Assembly: GCF_026735135.1 (NCBI RefSeq)
Contig: NZ_JAPQER010000006.1
Span: 62,001 to 126,000 of the forward strand
Source of the DNA: Clostridium aestuarii
Lineage (GTDB): Bacteria > Bacillota > Clostridia > Clostridiales > Clostridiaceae
DNA length: 64,000 nt
Direction of reading: 5' to 3'
In this document: piece after piece, positions 18,799-28,618 of the stretch
Layout of the letters: each line of letters begins with the position of its first letter
Numbering within the stretch: the stretch's first letter is position 1
The notes under the pieces: generated by a model
Database searches by the model: none
Told to the model about the DNA's origin: nothing
The model's input: only the letters and a program-made list of their open reading frames with translations
Program-made: the position numbers and the translations under genes

Positions 18799-18822
18799 AT
18801 ATTTTATTATTTAATACATCAA

Positions 18823-19293
18823 TTATATCTTTCTTGCTTTAAATAATGGTTGACCATACTCTACCATTTCTTCATTTTCAACTAACATTTCTACTATTTC
18901 ATAATTTTCTTCAGCTTCTATTTCATTCATTAATTTCATTGCTTCTACTATACAAAGCACCTCTCCTTTTTTTACTTTGCTTCCTATCTTTACAAAAGGT
19001 TCTGCATCAGGTGCAGACGCATAGTAAAAAGTTCCTACTATAGGTGAACTTATAGTTTCTAAGTTTTCATGTGTTTCTTCACTTTCTAAGCTTACTTCCT
19101 CTTGAATCTTTTTTATAATTTGAGGTTCTTCTATTTTTTCTTCTTTTATCTCTTTTTGTTCCACAACTACTTTAGAAGAAACTTCTTCTCCTTTTTTCAT
19201 TACTATACGTATACCTTCAGTTTCAATTTCTAAAGAAGAAAGTTTAGAATTACTCACAGTTTTTATTAATTCTTGAATACTTGTGTAATCCAT
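18823..19293 (-). CDS. accB: Biotin carboxyl carrier protein AccB
   Basis: 156 residues: an N-terminal helical part, an acidic/Pro-containing linker (about 45-80), and a C-terminal biotinyl domain. The biotin attachment site is the Lys of EAMKLMNE, about 35 residues from the end. The BirA ligase whose 3' end lies at the right edge of this window would load the biotin. The gene follows fabF by 6 bp in the operon. RBS GAGGT lies upstream. Confidence 0.97.
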   Translation of the reverse strand: MDYTSIQELIKTVSNSKLSSLEIETEGIRIVMKKGEEVSSKVVVEQKEIKEEKIEEPQIIKKIQEEVSLESEETHENLETISSPIVGTFYYASAPDAEPFVKIGSKVKKGEVLCIVEAMKLMNEIEAEENYEIVEMLVENEEMVEYGQPLFKARKI

Positions 19294-19299
19294 ATTTTT

Positions 19300-20544
19300 T
19301 TACCTCGCATCCCATTTTTTCAATACTATTGTTGCATTATGTCCACCAAAACCTAAAGAGTTAGACATTGCATATTGCAATTTTTGTTCTCTTCCTTCAT
19401 TTGGAACATAGTCCAAATTACATTCTTCATCTGATACTTTATATCCTATAGTTGCTGGTATATAACTTTCTTGTAATGATTTAGCACAAATTATAGCTTC
19501 AATTGCACCAGCTGCTCCAAGTAAATGTCCTGTCATTGATTTTGTTGAGCTTACTGGAATATCATATGCTTTATCTCCAAATACACTCTTAATTGCTGCA
19601 GTTTCAAATTTATCATTATACGGTGTACTAGTTCCGTGAGCATTTATATATGAAATTTCTTCTGGTTTTATATCTGCATCTTGCATTGCAATCTTTATAG
19701 CTCTTGCTGCACCTTCTCCACCTGGAGCTGGTGAAGTCATATGATAAGCATCTCCTGTAGCACCATATCCTACTATCTCTGCATATATCTTTGCATTTCT
19801 TTCTTGTGCGTGTTCAAGAGATTCAAGAATTAGTATTCCTGCACCCTCACCCATAACAAATCCATCTCTCTCCTTATCAAAAGGGATAGATGCTCTGTTA
19901 GGATCACTATTTGTACTTAATGCTGTAAGTGATGTAAATCCAGCTACCGCTAATGGTGTAATTGATGCTTCAGTTCCCCCTGCTATTATTACATCTGATA
20001 AACCATTTCTAATATTATGAAAAGCTTCTCCAACAGCATGCGTTCCTGTAGCACAAGCTGTAACTACTGTACTACAAATTCCTTTTGCTCCATGCTTAAT
20101 AGCAATATTTCCTGCTGCCATGTTGCTTATAATCATTGGAATAAAAAATGGTGATATTCTGCCCGGTCCTTTTTCCATTAATTTCTTGTGTTGTTCTTCT
20201 ATAGTTGTTATTCCACCAATTCCAGAACCTACAATAACTCCAAATCGTTCTGTATCTATATCTGCTTCATCAATCTTTGAATCTTTAACAGCTTCATTAG
20301 CAGCTATCATAGCAAATTGACAAAACTTATCCATTCTTCTTGATTCTTTTCTATCTAGGTAATCTAAAGCATTAAAATTCTTAACCTCAGCAGCTAACTT
20401 AACTTTAAAATCTGATGTATCAAAGTTCTTTATTTCATCTATTCCACATTTTCCTTCTTTAATACTATTCCAAAAATCATTTGCATTATTTCCAACTGGA
20501 GTAATAGCTCCTATCCCAGTAACTACAACTCTTCTATTTGCCAT
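19300..20544 (-). CDS. fabF: 3-oxoacyl-ACP synthase II FabF
   Basis: 414 residues. The condensing-enzyme triad is visible: Cys in TACATGTHA, His in NAHGTSTPYND and His in KSMTGHLLGAAG. The N-terminal VVVTGIGAITPVGN and C-terminal NSLGFGGHNATIVL are standard. It extends acyl-ACP with malonyl-ACP. It is the only FabB/F enzyme in the cluster, so it likely serves all elongation steps. The gene lies between fabG and accB. Confidence 0.97.
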   Translation of the reverse strand: MANRRVVVTGIGAITPVGNNANDFWNSIKEGKCGIDEIKNFDTSDFKVKLAAEVKNFNALDYLDRKESRRMDKFCQFAMIAANEAVKDSKIDEADIDTERFGVIVGSGIGGITTIEEQHKKLMEKGPGRISPFFIPMIISNMAAGNIAIKHGAKGICSTVVTACATGTHAVGEAFHNIRNGLSDVIIAGGTEASITPLAVAGFTSLTALSTNSDPNRASIPFDKERDGFVMGEGAGILILESLEHAQERNAKIYAEIVGYGATGDAYHMTSPAPGGEGAARAIKIAMQDADIKPEEISYINAHGTSTPYNDKFETAAIKSVFGDKAYDIPVSSTKSMTGHLLGAAGAIEAIICAKSLQESYIPATIGYKVSDEECNLDYVPNEGREQKLQYAMSNSLGFGGHNATIVLKKWDAR

Positions 20545-20643
20545 ATTGTCACTCCCTTTTTTTGTTAGGTTCTATGTAGTAAAAACCTATAAAACATATT
20601 ATAGTTGTTTTTTTATAGAAAATTTCATTTTCTAGTACTATTT

Positions 20644-21396
20644 TTACATATGCATTCCACCATCAACACTAATAACTTGACCTGTAATATAGTTTGCCAT
20701 ATCTGATACTAAAAATGCTGCAGTATCCGCAATATCTTCTGGTGTTCCTAATTTTCTTAACGGAATATTACTTTTTATACTTTCTTTAATTTTATCTGAT
20801 AAAGCTTCTGTCATATCAGTTGCAATAAATCCTGGTGCTATAGCATTTACAGTTATTCCTCTTGCTGCTAATTCTTTTGCTACTGATTTTGTAATTCCTA
20901 ATATTCCTGCCTTAGCAGCTGCGTAATTCACCTGACCTGCATTTCCTGCAAGACCCACAACTGATGATATATTTATAATTTTTCCACTTCTTTGCTTCAT
21001 CATTACACGTGCTGCATGTTTTGTGCAATTAAATACTCCTTTAAGATTAACTTCTATAACATTATCGAATTCTTCTTCTTTCATTCTTATAAGTAGTGTA
21101 TCCTTAGTTATTCCTGCATTATTAACTAGTATATCTACTGAACCAAATGCTTCTTGAGCTGCATTTATTATCTTTTCACCATCTTCAAACTTACTTACAT
21201 CCGCTTGAACTAATAATGCTTTTACTCCTTTTGCCTCTATTGCTTTTGCCACTTCTTCTGCTGCATTTATACTACTTCTATAATTCAAAACTACATTAGC
21301 TCCAAGTTCAGCAAATTTCAAAGCAATAGCTTTTCCTATCCCTCTACTAGCTCCTGTAACTATCGCTGTCTTCCCTTTTAGCATTAACTTTTCCAT
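20644..21396 (-). CDS. fabG: 3-oxoacyl-ACP reductase FabG
   Basis: 250 residues, a classical short-chain dehydrogenase. Cofactor loop TGASRGIGKAIA, NNAGITKD, catalytic Ser in ISSVVG and the YAAAK pair near 157-161 are all present. It reduces 3-oxoacyl-ACP with NADPH. RBS GGGAGGAG lies just before the ATG. The 66-bp gap to fabD contains no obvious element. Confidence 0.97.
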   Translation of the reverse strand: MEKLMLKGKTAIVTGASRGIGKAIALKFAELGANVVLNYRSSINAAEEVAKAIEAKGVKALLVQADVSKFEDGEKIINAAQEAFGSVDILVNNAGITKDTLLIRMKEEEFDNVIEVNLKGVFNCTKHAARVMMKQRSGKIINISSVVGLAGNAGQVNYAAAKAGILGITKSVAKELAARGITVNAIAPGFIATDMTEALSDKIKESIKSNIPLRKLGTPEDIADTAAFLVSDMANYITGQVISVDGGMHM

Positions 21397-21462
21397 ACTA
21401 CTCCTCCCAATTTTTTGAGTTTAGTAATTTATTTTAGTTTAGACTTTTTTACCCTAAATTCT

Positions 21463-22401
21463 TTAAATTTCTTTAAGCTTTTCTATTGTTTTATTAAGTG
21501 ATTTTAAGTCTTCTATATTTAATATAGTAGCTTTTCTGTTTATTTTCTTTACAAATCCACTTAATGCTTTTCCTGGACCTATTTCAATAAAAACATCTAT
21601 TCCTTCATTCATCATATTCCTTATTATATCTTCCCACATTACTGAACTCATAACCTGTTTTCTTAACAATTCTTTTATCTGTGATTTATCTTTAACATAG
21701 TCTCCTGTAACATTAGTCATAACTTTAACCTGCATGTCATCAATATTTACGTTTTTAAGTTCTTCATAAAGCTTTTCTGCTGCTGGCTCTAACATAGAAG
21801 TATGAAAAGGTGCACTAACGGTAAGTGGTATTACTCTTTTTGCTCCTAATTCTTTAGCCTTTTCACTAGCAACTTCAACAGCTTTAATTTCCCCAGCAAT
21901 AACTATTTGACCAGGACAGTTGAAATTAGCAACTTCAACTATACCTATCTCCTTGCAAGCTTCACATGCTTCTTTTACTTTATCATTATCCAGCCCTAAA
22001 ACGGCTGCCATAGTACCAACACCTTGTGGTACCGCTTCTTGCATATATTTACCTCTCTTTTTAACAAGTCTAACCGCATCCTCAAAATTCAAAGCGCCAC
22101 TATATACTAAAGCTGAATATTCTCCAAGACTTAAGCCTGCTGCTGCATCAGCTTTTATATTATTCTGCTCTAATGCTTTAAGTAATGCTATACTTGTAGT
22201 AACAATAGCTGGTTGAGTGTTTTCTGTTCTATCCAGCTCCTCTTTACTTCCTTCAAAACATAGCTTACTTATTGAGAATCCTAAAGCTTCATCTGCTTTT
22301 TCATAGATTTCTTTACATTTAGGTATGCTATCATAAACTTCTTTACCCATACCTACATATTGAGCACCTTGACCTGAAAATAAAAATGCAATCTTACTCA
22401 T
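21463..22401 (-). CDS. fabD: Malonyl-CoA:ACP transacylase FabD
   Basis: 312 residues. The nucleophile elbow GLSLGEYSAL (Ser near 92), the upstream FSGQGAQYVGMGKE and the His in VSAPFHTSML are the standard MCAT residues. It moves malonyl from CoA to ACP. Its start overlaps the fabK end by 8 bp, with GGAGGT inside the fabK tail, so translation is coupled. Confidence 0.97.
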   Translation of the reverse strand: MSKIAFLFSGQGAQYVGMGKEVYDSIPKCKEIYEKADEALGFSISKLCFEGSKEELDRTENTQPAIVTTSIALLKALEQNNIKADAAAGLSLGEYSALVYSGALNFEDAVRLVKKRGKYMQEAVPQGVGTMAAVLGLDNDKVKEACEACKEIGIVEVANFNCPGQIVIAGEIKAVEVASEKAKELGAKRVIPLTVSAPFHTSMLEPAAEKLYEELKNVNIDDMQVKVMTNVTGDYVKDKSQIKELLRKQVMSSVMWEDIIRNMMNEGIDVFIEIGPGKALSGFVKKINRKATILNIEDLKSLNKTIEKLKEI

Positions 22402-23326
22402 GGTAACCTCCTAATTTTGTTGCTTCTTGAAACATTTCTTCAATTATTTCCTTACAGCTTTGTTCTTTCTTTATTAATCCAGCTATCTGTCCAGCCATAA
22501 CCGATCCCATTTCAATATCGCCGTCTCTTGCTGCTCTTGGAAGAGCCCCTTTGCCTAGTTCTTCATATTCTTTTAAAAGCTCTGAATTTTTATCTAACTC
22601 CTTAAATTTTCTAGCTAATTTGTTTCGTATAACTCTCACTGGATGCCCAGTTATTCTTCCAGTAACAACAGAATCAATATCCTTTGCTTTTATTACTTTA
22701 TCCTTATAATTCTGATGTACAGTACATTCTTTAGCAACTAAAAATCGTGTGCCAATTTGAATACCAGACGCTCCAAGCATAAATGCTGCTGCTACTCCTC
22801 TACCATCACCAATACCACCAGCTGCAATTACAGGAATATTTATAGCATCAACTACCTGTGGAACAAGCGCCATAGTTGTAAGTTCACCAATATGACCTCC
22901 TGCTTCAGTTCCTTCTGCAATAACTGCATCTGCTCCACTTCTTTCCATCCTTCTTGCTAATGCTACTGAAGCAACTACAGGTATTACTGTAATATTATGT
23001 TTCTTCCACATCTCCATATATTTACCCGGATTTCCTGCACCAGTTGTTACTACTTTTACTCCTTCTTCACAAACAAGTTCTGCTAATTCCTTAGAGTTAT
23101 CACTTAGAAGCATTATATTTACTCCAAATGGTTTATCTGTAAGTTCCTTTGTCTTTCTTATTTCCTGTCTAATATAATCTACAGGCGCATTAGCTCCTGC
23201 TATAATCCCAATTCCACCTGCATTTGATACAGCTGCAGCTAATGAACTATCTGCTATCCATGCCATTCCACCTTGAATTATGGGATGTTTTATTCCTAAT
23301 TTTTTAAACAAATCAATCTTAGCCAT
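22394..23326 (-). CDS. fabK: Enoyl-ACP reductase II FabK (FMN-dependent)
   Basis: 310 residues, nitronate-monooxygenase-like TIM barrel. The N-terminal IKHPIIQGGMAWIA, the flavin-phosphate-binding AAGGIGDGRGVAAAFMLGA and EGTEAGGHIGEL are FabK hallmarks. It performs the last reduction of the cycle. FabK instead of FabI implies natural insensitivity to triclosan-type FabI inhibitors, from family knowledge. It lies between acpP and fabD. Confidence 0.95.
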   Translation of the reverse strand: MAKIDLFKKLGIKHPIIQGGMAWIADSSLAAAVSNAGGIGIIAGANAPVDYIRQEIRKTKELTDKPFGVNIMLLSDNSKELAELVCEEGVKVVTTGAGNPGKYMEMWKKHNITVIPVVASVALARRMERSGADAVIAEGTEAGGHIGELTTMALVPQVVDAINIPVIAAGGIGDGRGVAAAFMLGASGIQIGTRFLVAKECTVHQNYKDKVIKAKDIDSVVTGRITGHPVRVIRNKLARKFKELDKNSELLKEYEELGKGALPRAARDGDIEMGSVMAGQIAGLIKKEQSCKEIIEEMFQEATKLGGYHE

Positions 23327-23394
23327 ATATATACTCTCCTATAAAATAAGACTGCTGACATTATAAGCAGTCTATTATTAATTCTTTTGAATTA

Positions 23395-23625
23395 TTATTT
23401 AGCTTTTGAATTTATATATGTAACAAAATCTTTAACTTTTTCCATTTCCTCAAGATCTTCACTAGGAATTTCCATTTTGAATTCATCTTCTAATTCCATA
23501 ACAATTTCAAAAATATCTAGTGAATCAATTCCTAAATCATCTTCAAATGTAGATTCTAATTTTATTTCCTCTTCATTCATATCTAAGTGTTCTGCTATAA
23601 CTTTTCTAATTCTTTCAAATGTCAT
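23395..23625 (-). CDS. acpP: Acyl carrier protein
   Basis: 76 residues, strongly acidic. The phosphopantetheine serine lies in DDLGIDSLDIFE. It carries all intermediates of the pathway. RBS AGGAGGAG precedes the ATG. It sits between fabH and fabK, the usual clostridial position. Confidence 0.97.
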   Translation of the reverse strand: MTFERIRKVIAEHLDMNEEEIKLESTFEDDLGIDSLDIFEIVMELEDEFKMEIPSEDLEEMEKVKDFVTYINSKAK

Positions 23626-23700
23626 AATAAACTCCTCCTAATATATATATAATTTTTTATAATTTATTTTCTATTTTTATAAACTCTAAGCTTATTGAAC

Positions 23701-24672
23701 CTACCATTGAATTAGCTGTGCTCCATATGTTAGACCGCCACCAAATCCAACAAGAATTATCTTATCTCCTTTGTTAAACAAACCTTGTTGAGCGGCCTCA
23801 TCTAAAGCAATTGCTATACTCGCTCCAGACGTGTTCCCATATCTATCTAAATTGATAAAGAATTTTTCTTTATCTATTTTTAATTTTTTACAAACATACT
23901 CAATAATCCTCATATTTGCTTGGTGAGGGATTATATATTTTATATCATCCAAACTACACTCAGCGTCTTGTAAAACTTTGTTTATACATTCTACCATTAC
24001 ATGTGTAGCAAATTTGAATATCTCTCTTCCATTCATAGATACAAAATTGCTGGTTACTTCTTCCTCTTCAACCAAAAAGCTTCTAAGTGGAATAGCATCA
24101 CATTCTAAATGCTCTCCTTTACTTCCATCTGAACCTGTATATTCTGATATAATTCCCTTTTCATTACTTCTTTGAAGAATAGCAGCTCCTGCTCCATCTC
24201 CAAAAAGAACACAAGTATTTCTATCTTTCCAATCAACTACTTTTGATAATACTTCTGCTCCAATAACTAAAGCTGTTTTATGTTGTCCTGTTTTTATAAA
24301 TTGAGAAGCAATATTAAGTGCATAAATAAATCCAGTACAAGCTGCTGATATATCGAAACATGTAGCATTAACCGCTTTAATTTCTTTTTGTACCAAACAA
24401 GCTGTTGATGGAATAAAACAATCTGGTGTTAGAGTTGCAAGTACTATTAAATCCACATCTTCTGGCTTTAAATTTGCACTGTCTAAAGCTCTTTTTGCAG
24501 CTTCAATTGAAAGTTGAGATGTGTTCTCTTCTTTAGATATTCTTCTTTCTCTTATACCTGTTCTACTTTTTATCCATTCATCATTGGTATCTACAACCTT
24601 AGACATATCTTCATTACTTATAATATTTGATGGAGCATAACTCCCTGTACCTACTATCTTAACTTCATACAT
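23701..24672 (-). CDS. fabH: 3-oxoacyl-ACP synthase III FabH
   Basis: 323 residues. Catalytic Cys lies in DISAACTGF near 112, His in IIPHQANMRI and Asn in YGNTSGAS. It starts the pathway by condensing an acyl-CoA primer with malonyl-ACP. It follows fabT by 19 bp and is therefore under the same promoter. Primer specificity (acetyl versus branched) cannot be read reliably. Confidence 0.97.
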   Translation of the reverse strand: MYEVKIVGTGSYAPSNIISNEDMSKVVDTNDEWIKSRTGIRERRISKEENTSQLSIEAAKRALDSANLKPEDVDLIVLATLTPDCFIPSTACLVQKEIKAVNATCFDISAACTGFIYALNIASQFIKTGQHKTALVIGAEVLSKVVDWKDRNTCVLFGDGAGAAILQRSNEKGIISEYTGSDGSKGEHLECDAIPLRSFLVEEEEVTSNFVSMNGREIFKFATHVMVECINKVLQDAECSLDDIKYIIPHQANMRIIEYVCKKLKIDKEKFFINLDRYGNTSGASIAIALDEAAQQGLFNKGDKIILVGFGGGLTYGAQLIQW

Positions 24673-24691
24673 ATTAATGTACCTTTCCTTC

Positions 24692-25150
24692 TCATCTTTT
24701 TTTTATATTATATTTAATTTTGAAAAATTCATTTAACTTACCTAAAGCTCCTGCTAATACTTTTTCTTCTTCTTCTGATAACCCTTTAATGGTTTCTTTT
24801 ATCATATCTGAATGAAATTTTTCATGAACTCTATAAGCTAACTTGCCCTTTTTAGTAAGCGTAATCTTTACTACTCTTCTATCTTTTTCATCTCTTTTTC
24901 TTTCAACATAACCTTTTTTTACCAAATTATTTATAGCAGTTGATAAGGTTCCTACTGTAATTCCTAAATCATTTGCTACTTCCGACATAGCTCTTGGTAT
25001 ATACATTCCTATTGCTTCAATTGTATGAATTTCTGTTGCCGATAAATCATTTAATCTTCCAGACTTAAGTGCCATTTGCTCAATTGTTAGTATTTCATTA
25101 AATGTATCTACTAATAACTCATTTAAAACATTTTTTATAGATTTATTCAT
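24692..25150 (-). CDS. fabT: MarR-family regulator of fatty acid synthesis (FabT-like)
   Basis: 152 residues with the winged-helix MarR fold: IGMYIPRAMSEVANDLGITVGTLSTAINNLVKKGYVERKRDEKDRRVVKITLTKKG. Its position at the head of the fab operon is that of FabT in streptococci and clostridia. A palindrome matching the FabT box lies at the start point of the operon (25189-25201), so it probably represses its own operon, with acyl-ACP as co-repressor in known relatives. The assignment to FabT rests on context and site rather than on specific residues. Confidence 0.88.
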   Translation of the reverse strand: MNKSIKNVLNELLVDTFNEILTIEQMALKSGRLNDLSATEIHTIEAIGMYIPRAMSEVANDLGITVGTLSTAINNLVKKGYVERKRDEKDRRVVKITLTKKGKLAYRVHEKFHSDMIKETIKGLSEEEEKVLAGALGKLNEFFKIKYNIKKR

Positions 25151-25188
25151 TAGATCACCATTTCAAAATTGTTTCGACTTTCAAATAT

Positions 25189-25229
25189 TTTGATAATCAA
25201 AGTATATATTAAAAATAAATCCGTGTCAA
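25189..25229 (-). promoter_or_regulatory. fab operon promoter with FabT box at the start point
   Basis: On the minus strand, TTGACA (25224-25229), a 17-nt spacer and TATACT (25201-25206) form the promoter. TTTGATTATCAAA (25189-25201) directly follows and shares one base with the -10. It matches the streptococcal FabT box and is a perfect palindrome around its centre. Confidence 0.85.
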
Positions 25230-25295
25230 CTAGCCTCTAATTTCTTAACAGAATTGTAATATTTTCATCAATTTGTTTTACAATTATTGGTTTTT

Positions 25296-27002
25296 TTATT
25301 TAATTCTAAGTTCCCTAAATCTATTTAAAGCTGATGCTATTTCGTGTTTTCTTGGTAATGCAAGCCTTCCTGGATGACCCTTTTTAGATGAAATGTAATC
25401 AAGTCCTTTTTCATTAATGACTTTATAAACTTTATCTACAATTTCAGTTAATGTCATTTCTTCATCTTTTACATTATTTTTTATATATTTAAATATTTCT
25501 CCAATAGCATTAGTCTGACTAATATCAACAATTTGCTCTACACTTTTCAAATCGACAGTAATTTTATTATATAAAATTGTATGCATCCCATTTATTTTTA
25601 CTTTTACACCCTTATAATTTTCAGGGAAACTTCTATTTAAAACAACTCTATTACAATACATATTAATTTCACCGCTATCTAAATCTACTTCTGGCAACAC
25701 TTTATTATCTGCTATTTGTTTTGCTACTTTTGTTACATCAATAGGTTTATATTCATCCATCATTATAACAGTATCAGCTACATTAAAGTAATCACCTGAA
25801 CTTCCTACCACTAAAATTGTAGAAACATCTTTATTTATATATAGACTTCTAACCCTATTAATAAAAGGAGTTATAGGTTCTTTATCTACACTCACTAGTT
25901 TTTGCATTTTCTTATCTCTAATCATAAAATTAGTAGCACTTGTATCCTCATCAATTAAAAGTAATTTTGTTTTTCCTTCTAAAGCCTCTACTATATTTGC
26001 AGCTTCAGACGTACTTCCACTGGCATTTTCACTTGAAAACTTCTTTGTCGATTTACCATTAGGAAGATTATTTATAAATAACGAAATATCAACCTTTTCA
26101 ATTTTCCTCCCATCTTCCGCTCTAACTTTTACAGCGCTATCATTCGTTATAACAAATTCTCTTCCGTCACCTTTAATATGGTTATACACTCCTAATTCTA
26201 ATGCTTTTAAAATAGTAGATTTACCATGATATCCTCCTCCAACAATTAAAGTTATTCCATTTGGTATTGCCATACCTTTTATAATTCCTTCATTTGGTAA
26301 ATTTAATTCTATTTCTAAGCTTTTAGGACTTTTAAATGGAACTGCTTGTTTTTTTAATGGTTTTGTTGAAATACCACTTTCTCTTGGTAAAATAGAACCA
26401 TTTGCAATAAATGAACATATATTTTTTCTCTTTAATTGTTTTCTTATGTAATTTTGGTCTTCTACAAGCTTTATGTGGTTTATTAAAGCTTTCTTATCTG
26501 TATTTTTAAAAAATAAGCTTTGTTCAACAATTATGGGCATAACATCAAAGAATATAGTTTTTGTCTGTTTTGCAAGTATACGTCTACCAGCAGCTGGAAG
26601 CCCTACTTCAAGTCTTGCTTCTACTCTATCATTATTAATATATATAGAGGTTCTGTCCAGTATCTCTTGATCACAATTATCAATTGCTAAGACACCACTT
26701 TTTCCCGAGCCATTAACTTTATCATAGTATTTATTTATATTTTTATAAACAAGTCTAGTTAAAAAATCTACTACTGCTATTCTTTTATGGTTTTCATTAA
26801 AATATTGTAGCGGAAATTTAGCATATTTTTGTTCTATAATTATTCTTATTCTAGATGGAGCAGCAAAAGGATCTCCTTGAACATGCTCTATAGAAAGTAT
26901 ATACTTATCAAATTTATACTTACCTTCTATATCTTTATATGCTTTATATCCTTTACCATCTATTTGTTCTAACTCCCTTAATAATAGTTTAGAATCTTTC
27001 AC
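25296..27002 (-). CDS. Predicted ABC-class ATPase (PF09818-type), soluble
   Basis: 568 residues, no membrane spans. The nucleotide-binding core has Walker A GGGYHGKST near residue 257, a signature-like ENASGSTSEAANIVEAL and Walker B KLLLIDEDTSATNFMIRD. The N-terminal 230 residues (PSRIRIIIEQ..., AAGRRILAK) and the long C-terminal part are those of the ABC_ATPase family, whose trypanosome relative MRB1590 is linked to RNA editing. The bacterial function is unknown. The start is GTG after GGGGTGAGAAGG. It appears monocistronic. Confidence 0.85.
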   Translation of the reverse strand: MKDSKLLLRELEQIDGKGYKAYKDIEGKYKFDKYILSIEHVQGDPFAAPSRIRIIIEQKYAKFPLQYFNENHKRIAVVDFLTRLVYKNINKYYDKVNGSGKSGVLAIDNCDQEILDRTSIYINNDRVEARLEVGLPAAGRRILAKQTKTIFFDVMPIIVEQSLFFKNTDKKALINHIKLVEDQNYIRKQLKRKNICSFIANGSILPRESGISTKPLKKQAVPFKSPKSLEIELNLPNEGIIKGMAIPNGITLIVGGGYHGKSTILKALELGVYNHIKGDGREFVITNDSAVKVRAEDGRKIEKVDISLFINNLPNGKSTKKFSSENASGSTSEAANIVEALEGKTKLLLIDEDTSATNFMIRDKKMQKLVSVDKEPITPFINRVRSLYINKDVSTILVVGSSGDYFNVADTVIMMDEYKPIDVTKVAKQIADNKVLPEVDLDSGEINMYCNRVVLNRSFPENYKGVKVKINGMHTILYNKITVDLKSVEQIVDISQTNAIGEIFKYIKNNVKDEEMTLTEIVDKVYKVINEKGLDYISSKKGHPGRLALPRKHEIASALNRFRELRIK

Positions 27003-27092
27003 ACCTTCTCACCCCTAAAAATATAATATATTATAAACTTATTATATTATATCGTTATTTAATTGTTTAAAAATAGAATAGTTAAGTTATAT

Positions 27093-27124
27093 AAAAAATT
27101 CAGCCTACTTAGGCTGAATTTTTT
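27093..27124 (-). terminator. Terminator overlapping the stop of the M23 peptidase gene
   Basis: A 14-bp perfect stem (27093-27106 with 27111-27124) with an ACTT loop. The stop codon 27109-27111 falls in the loop and the first base of the second arm. Confidence 0.9.
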
Positions 27125-28350
27125 ATATAACTTACAGGATTTTGAGCTATTCCATTGATTCTAACCTCAAAATGTACATGAGGACCTGTACTGTGACCAG
27201 TACTTCCTACATTACCTATAAGTTCTCCTTTCTTTACATTTTGTCCTTTCTTTACTTTAATGGCACTACAATGTGCATAAAGAGTTTCTAATCCATTTCC
27301 ATGATTTATTTTTACTACTTTCCCATAACCTTCTATCCATCCTGCATAAGAAATAGTTCCATCATATGCAGCTTTAATTGGAGTTCCCTTATTCGCTGCA
27401 ATATCAATTCCTTTATGTATCCTTCCCCATCGTCTTCCAAAAGGTGAACTTATACTGCCTCTACAGGGACGTAAAAGTGCTAAAGAATATGTGCTTACAC
27501 TTTTACTATTCTTACTTTTATTTACTCCTATTTTATTACCTTTTAACACTACCCTCTGTATAGAAGTCTCAAGTACTTTTTCAGAAATTGGTTTTTTGCT
27601 TACGATTATATCATTTTCTAATGTAATCTCCTCATCAACAACCTTAACTCCTTCTTTTCCATCACTTAAAACTTTGACAGATCCATCCGATAAATCTTTA
27701 GACCATTTAATGATCGTTGTTGGAATTATCTTCACTTCTTCTTTTTTATAACCCTTTATTTCAAAACTAACCAAAGGCTTTTTATCTTTAAATATATTAT
27801 TAGTAATAATATATTCTCCTATTTCATCTGGAGTCTTAACTCTAGATATATACGAATTAACTTTAATAAAATCTATAGAATTTTTTACTTTACTATCTAT
27901 TATATTGTTTAAATTGTTTTTATTTGCATAATAATTTCTTATTACAGTTAAAGTCTGTATACCTTCATCTTTATTAGCTACTATTCCCAATTCTTTACCA
28001 TCCGACTTAATCATTACAGCCTCAACTTTTATACTGCTATTTTGACAAATAGCTTTTTTTATCTCGTCTTCATTCTCATTCTCCAAAATTTCTTTCTTTA
28101 CTTTTATTTTTTTTAAACTAAAATCATCTTTTAATTTAAAACTTTCAAATTTTTGGTTCATATCTTTCTTTATTTTGGTTAAAATATTTTCAAAGTCACT
28201 TTTATCCTTTACATACGCTATATGTTCATCTCCTAGCTTAACTTCATATACATTAGGTTTACATTGATAATACAACATAAAACATATAATGAAAGTTAGT
28301 ATTATAACTATAACACTAAACTCTCGGGTATATTTATCTATCGTACTCAA
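27109..28350 (-). CDS. Membrane-anchored G5 / M23 peptidoglycan endopeptidase
   Basis: 413 residues from a TTG at 28350, chosen because AAAGGAG lies 8 nt upstream; an outer in-frame GTG would put that site inside the coding region. A membrane segment (IVIILTFIICFMLYY) near residue 15 anchors it. The middle has a G5-like domain (roughly 210-280), and the C-terminal 120 residues are an M23/LytM domain with HKGIDIA and HVHFE zinc ligands and YAHCSAIKVKKGQNVKKGE. Both zinc motifs are intact, so active cell-wall hydrolysis is expected. It lies just upstream of the divergent dnaD-like gene. Confidence 0.87.
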   Translation of the reverse strand: MSTIDKYTREFSVIVIILTFIICFMLYYQCKPNVYEVKLGDEHIAYVKDKSDFENILTKIKKDMNQKFESFKLKDDFSLKKIKVKKEILENENEDEIKKAICQNSSIKVEAVMIKSDGKELGIVANKDEGIQTLTVIRNYYANKNNLNNIIDSKVKNSIDFIKVNSYISRVKTPDEIGEYIITNNIFKDKKPLVSFEIKGYKKEEVKIIPTTIIKWSKDLSDGSVKVLSDGKEGVKVVDEEITLENDIIVSKKPISEKVLETSIQRVVLKGNKIGVNKSKNSKSVSTYSLALLRPCRGSISSPFGRRWGRIHKGIDIAANKGTPIKAAYDGTISYAGWIEGYGKVVKINHGNGLETLYAHCSAIKVKKGQNVKKGELIGNVGSTGHSTGPHVHFEVRINGIAQNPVSYIKNSA

Positions 28351-28618
28351 ATTAAACGCTCCTTTCACATTTTTCTAATATACCCATATTCACTTAAATT
28401 ATGTATATTTTTTATAAGATTATTATTTGATTAATCTATATTATCTTATATAATAGTATCTATACTATATTTGTTTATATTATGTTAATTGTGTAAAACT
28501 CTATATTTTGTTATAATTAATTGTTGTATACACTATATATTGTATAAGAATAGTTGTATTTTAAATATTAATTTGTACTATTAAACACAACCATAAATTA
28601 AAGAAAGGTAGCGATTAC

